Below, one piece after another: positions 13,274-13,467 of a stretch of 13,467 nt of DNA. The stretch's first letter is position 1; the number at the start of each line of letters is the position of its first letter. The notes beneath the pieces are model-generated. The model was not told where the DNA came from, ran no database searches, and was given only the letters and a program-made list of their open reading frames with translations. Location: the NCBI GenBank assembly GCA_964607795.1, contig CAZSLA010000024.1, positions 1-13,467 of the forward strand, written 5' to 3'. The position numbers and the translations under genes were made by a program. This stretch comes from DYGT01 sp964607795 (GTDB lineage: Bacteria > Patescibacteriota > Microgenomatia > UBA8517).

Positions 13274-13467
13274 TTCTCAGTGTTAGGAGTTGAACTCAGA
13301 ATGCTTTTGTAAATAGTCTGGAGTTTATCTTCTGTTTGCTCAAGTGAACCTTTAAAAACAAACAGCACTTTTGTCTGGCTTCTTGAGCGACTGAGCTTAA
13401 CCTGTGTTTTTCTGGGGTCAGCCTCGCCGTTATGGCCGATTTTGGCAAGTGCATTGGTCATGTCTTC
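13270..13467 (-). CDS. unidentified protein, cut by the right edge
   Basis: Sixty-five codons are visible, open to the window edge, ending in TAA at 13270. An ATG at 13461 exists, but the frame continues upstream of it (Glu-Asp), so this may be the C-terminal part of a longer protein. The sequence is basic in the middle (KLSRSRSQTKVLFVFKG) and then helical (SLEQTEDKLQTIYKSIL), ending in a Ser/Thr/Asn tail. I do not recognise the family. It overlaps lepB tail to tail by four bases. Confidence 0.55.
   Translation of the reverse strand, partial: EDMTNALAKIGHNGEADPRKTQVKLSRSRSQTKVLFVFKGSLEQTEDKLQTIYKSILSSTPNTEN

Noticed and set aside
1..13467. CRISPR array, insertion sequence, prophage module, toxin-antitoxin pair or defence island.
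   Set aside because: No spaced direct repeats, transposase, integrase or nuclease/effector pairs were found; all larger reading frames have housekeeping or envelope explanations.

Overview
The window looks like a piece of a small-genome bacterium of the Candidate Phyla Radiation (Patescibacteria), possibly Microgenomates-like. The grounds are tight packing, four isolated tRNA genes without encoded CCA, few Shine-Dalgarno sequences, start codons lying 5-6 bases behind a -10 box, and a gene set typical of that group (ClpB under CIRCE, LemA/HtpX, PolX with PHP domain, TPR-tailed GT-C membrane protein, LysM and Ig-like single-pass surface proteins). This placement is inference; no rRNA or marker phylogeny is available here. 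No long reading frame has an internal TGA and one gene ends in TGA, so the standard bacterial code fits.

Layout. 1-1550: a leftward clpB (cut by the left edge, lacking the N-terminal domain) and a rightward gene for an unknown 103-residue protein diverge from a region carrying a nearly perfect CIRCE/HrcA operator. 1571-4898: a leftward polX-lemA-htpX cluster. 4960-5730: tRNA-Asp followed by a decayed secreted SNase-type nuclease and an AT-rich stretch. 5797-7676: a membrane-anchored double-LysM protein, tRNA-Gly, a small leftward Cys-containing membrane protein, and tRNA-Thr with an Ig-like surface protein gene starting four bases behind it. 7660-12520: a leftward four-gene surface-glycan cluster (GT-C/TPR protein, flippase, family 2 glycosyltransferase, O-antigen-ligase-like protein) headed by tRNA-Val. 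12716-13273: signal peptidase I (lepB), convergent with an unidentified leftward gene cut by the right edge.

How it works together. Most of the window serves the cell envelope: export (LepB), membrane protein quality control (HtpX, LemA), wall binding (LysM), surface proteins and surface glycan assembly. ClpB and possibly its divergent neighbour would be induced by heat through HrcA, whose gene is not in the window.

The most notable signal is architectural. Five genes that head transcription units (clpB, polX, the 84-residue protein, the GT-C/TPR gene, lepB) have a -10-like hexamer ending 5-6 bases before ATG, predicting leaderless mRNAs. A sixth start sits four bases after a tRNA, where tRNA 3' processing would leave a nearly leaderless message. 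The two strong Shine-Dalgarno sites belong to lemA, which is internal to a cluster, and to the unknown gene divergent from clpB. I see no CRISPR array, insertion sequence, phage module or recognisable new defence system.
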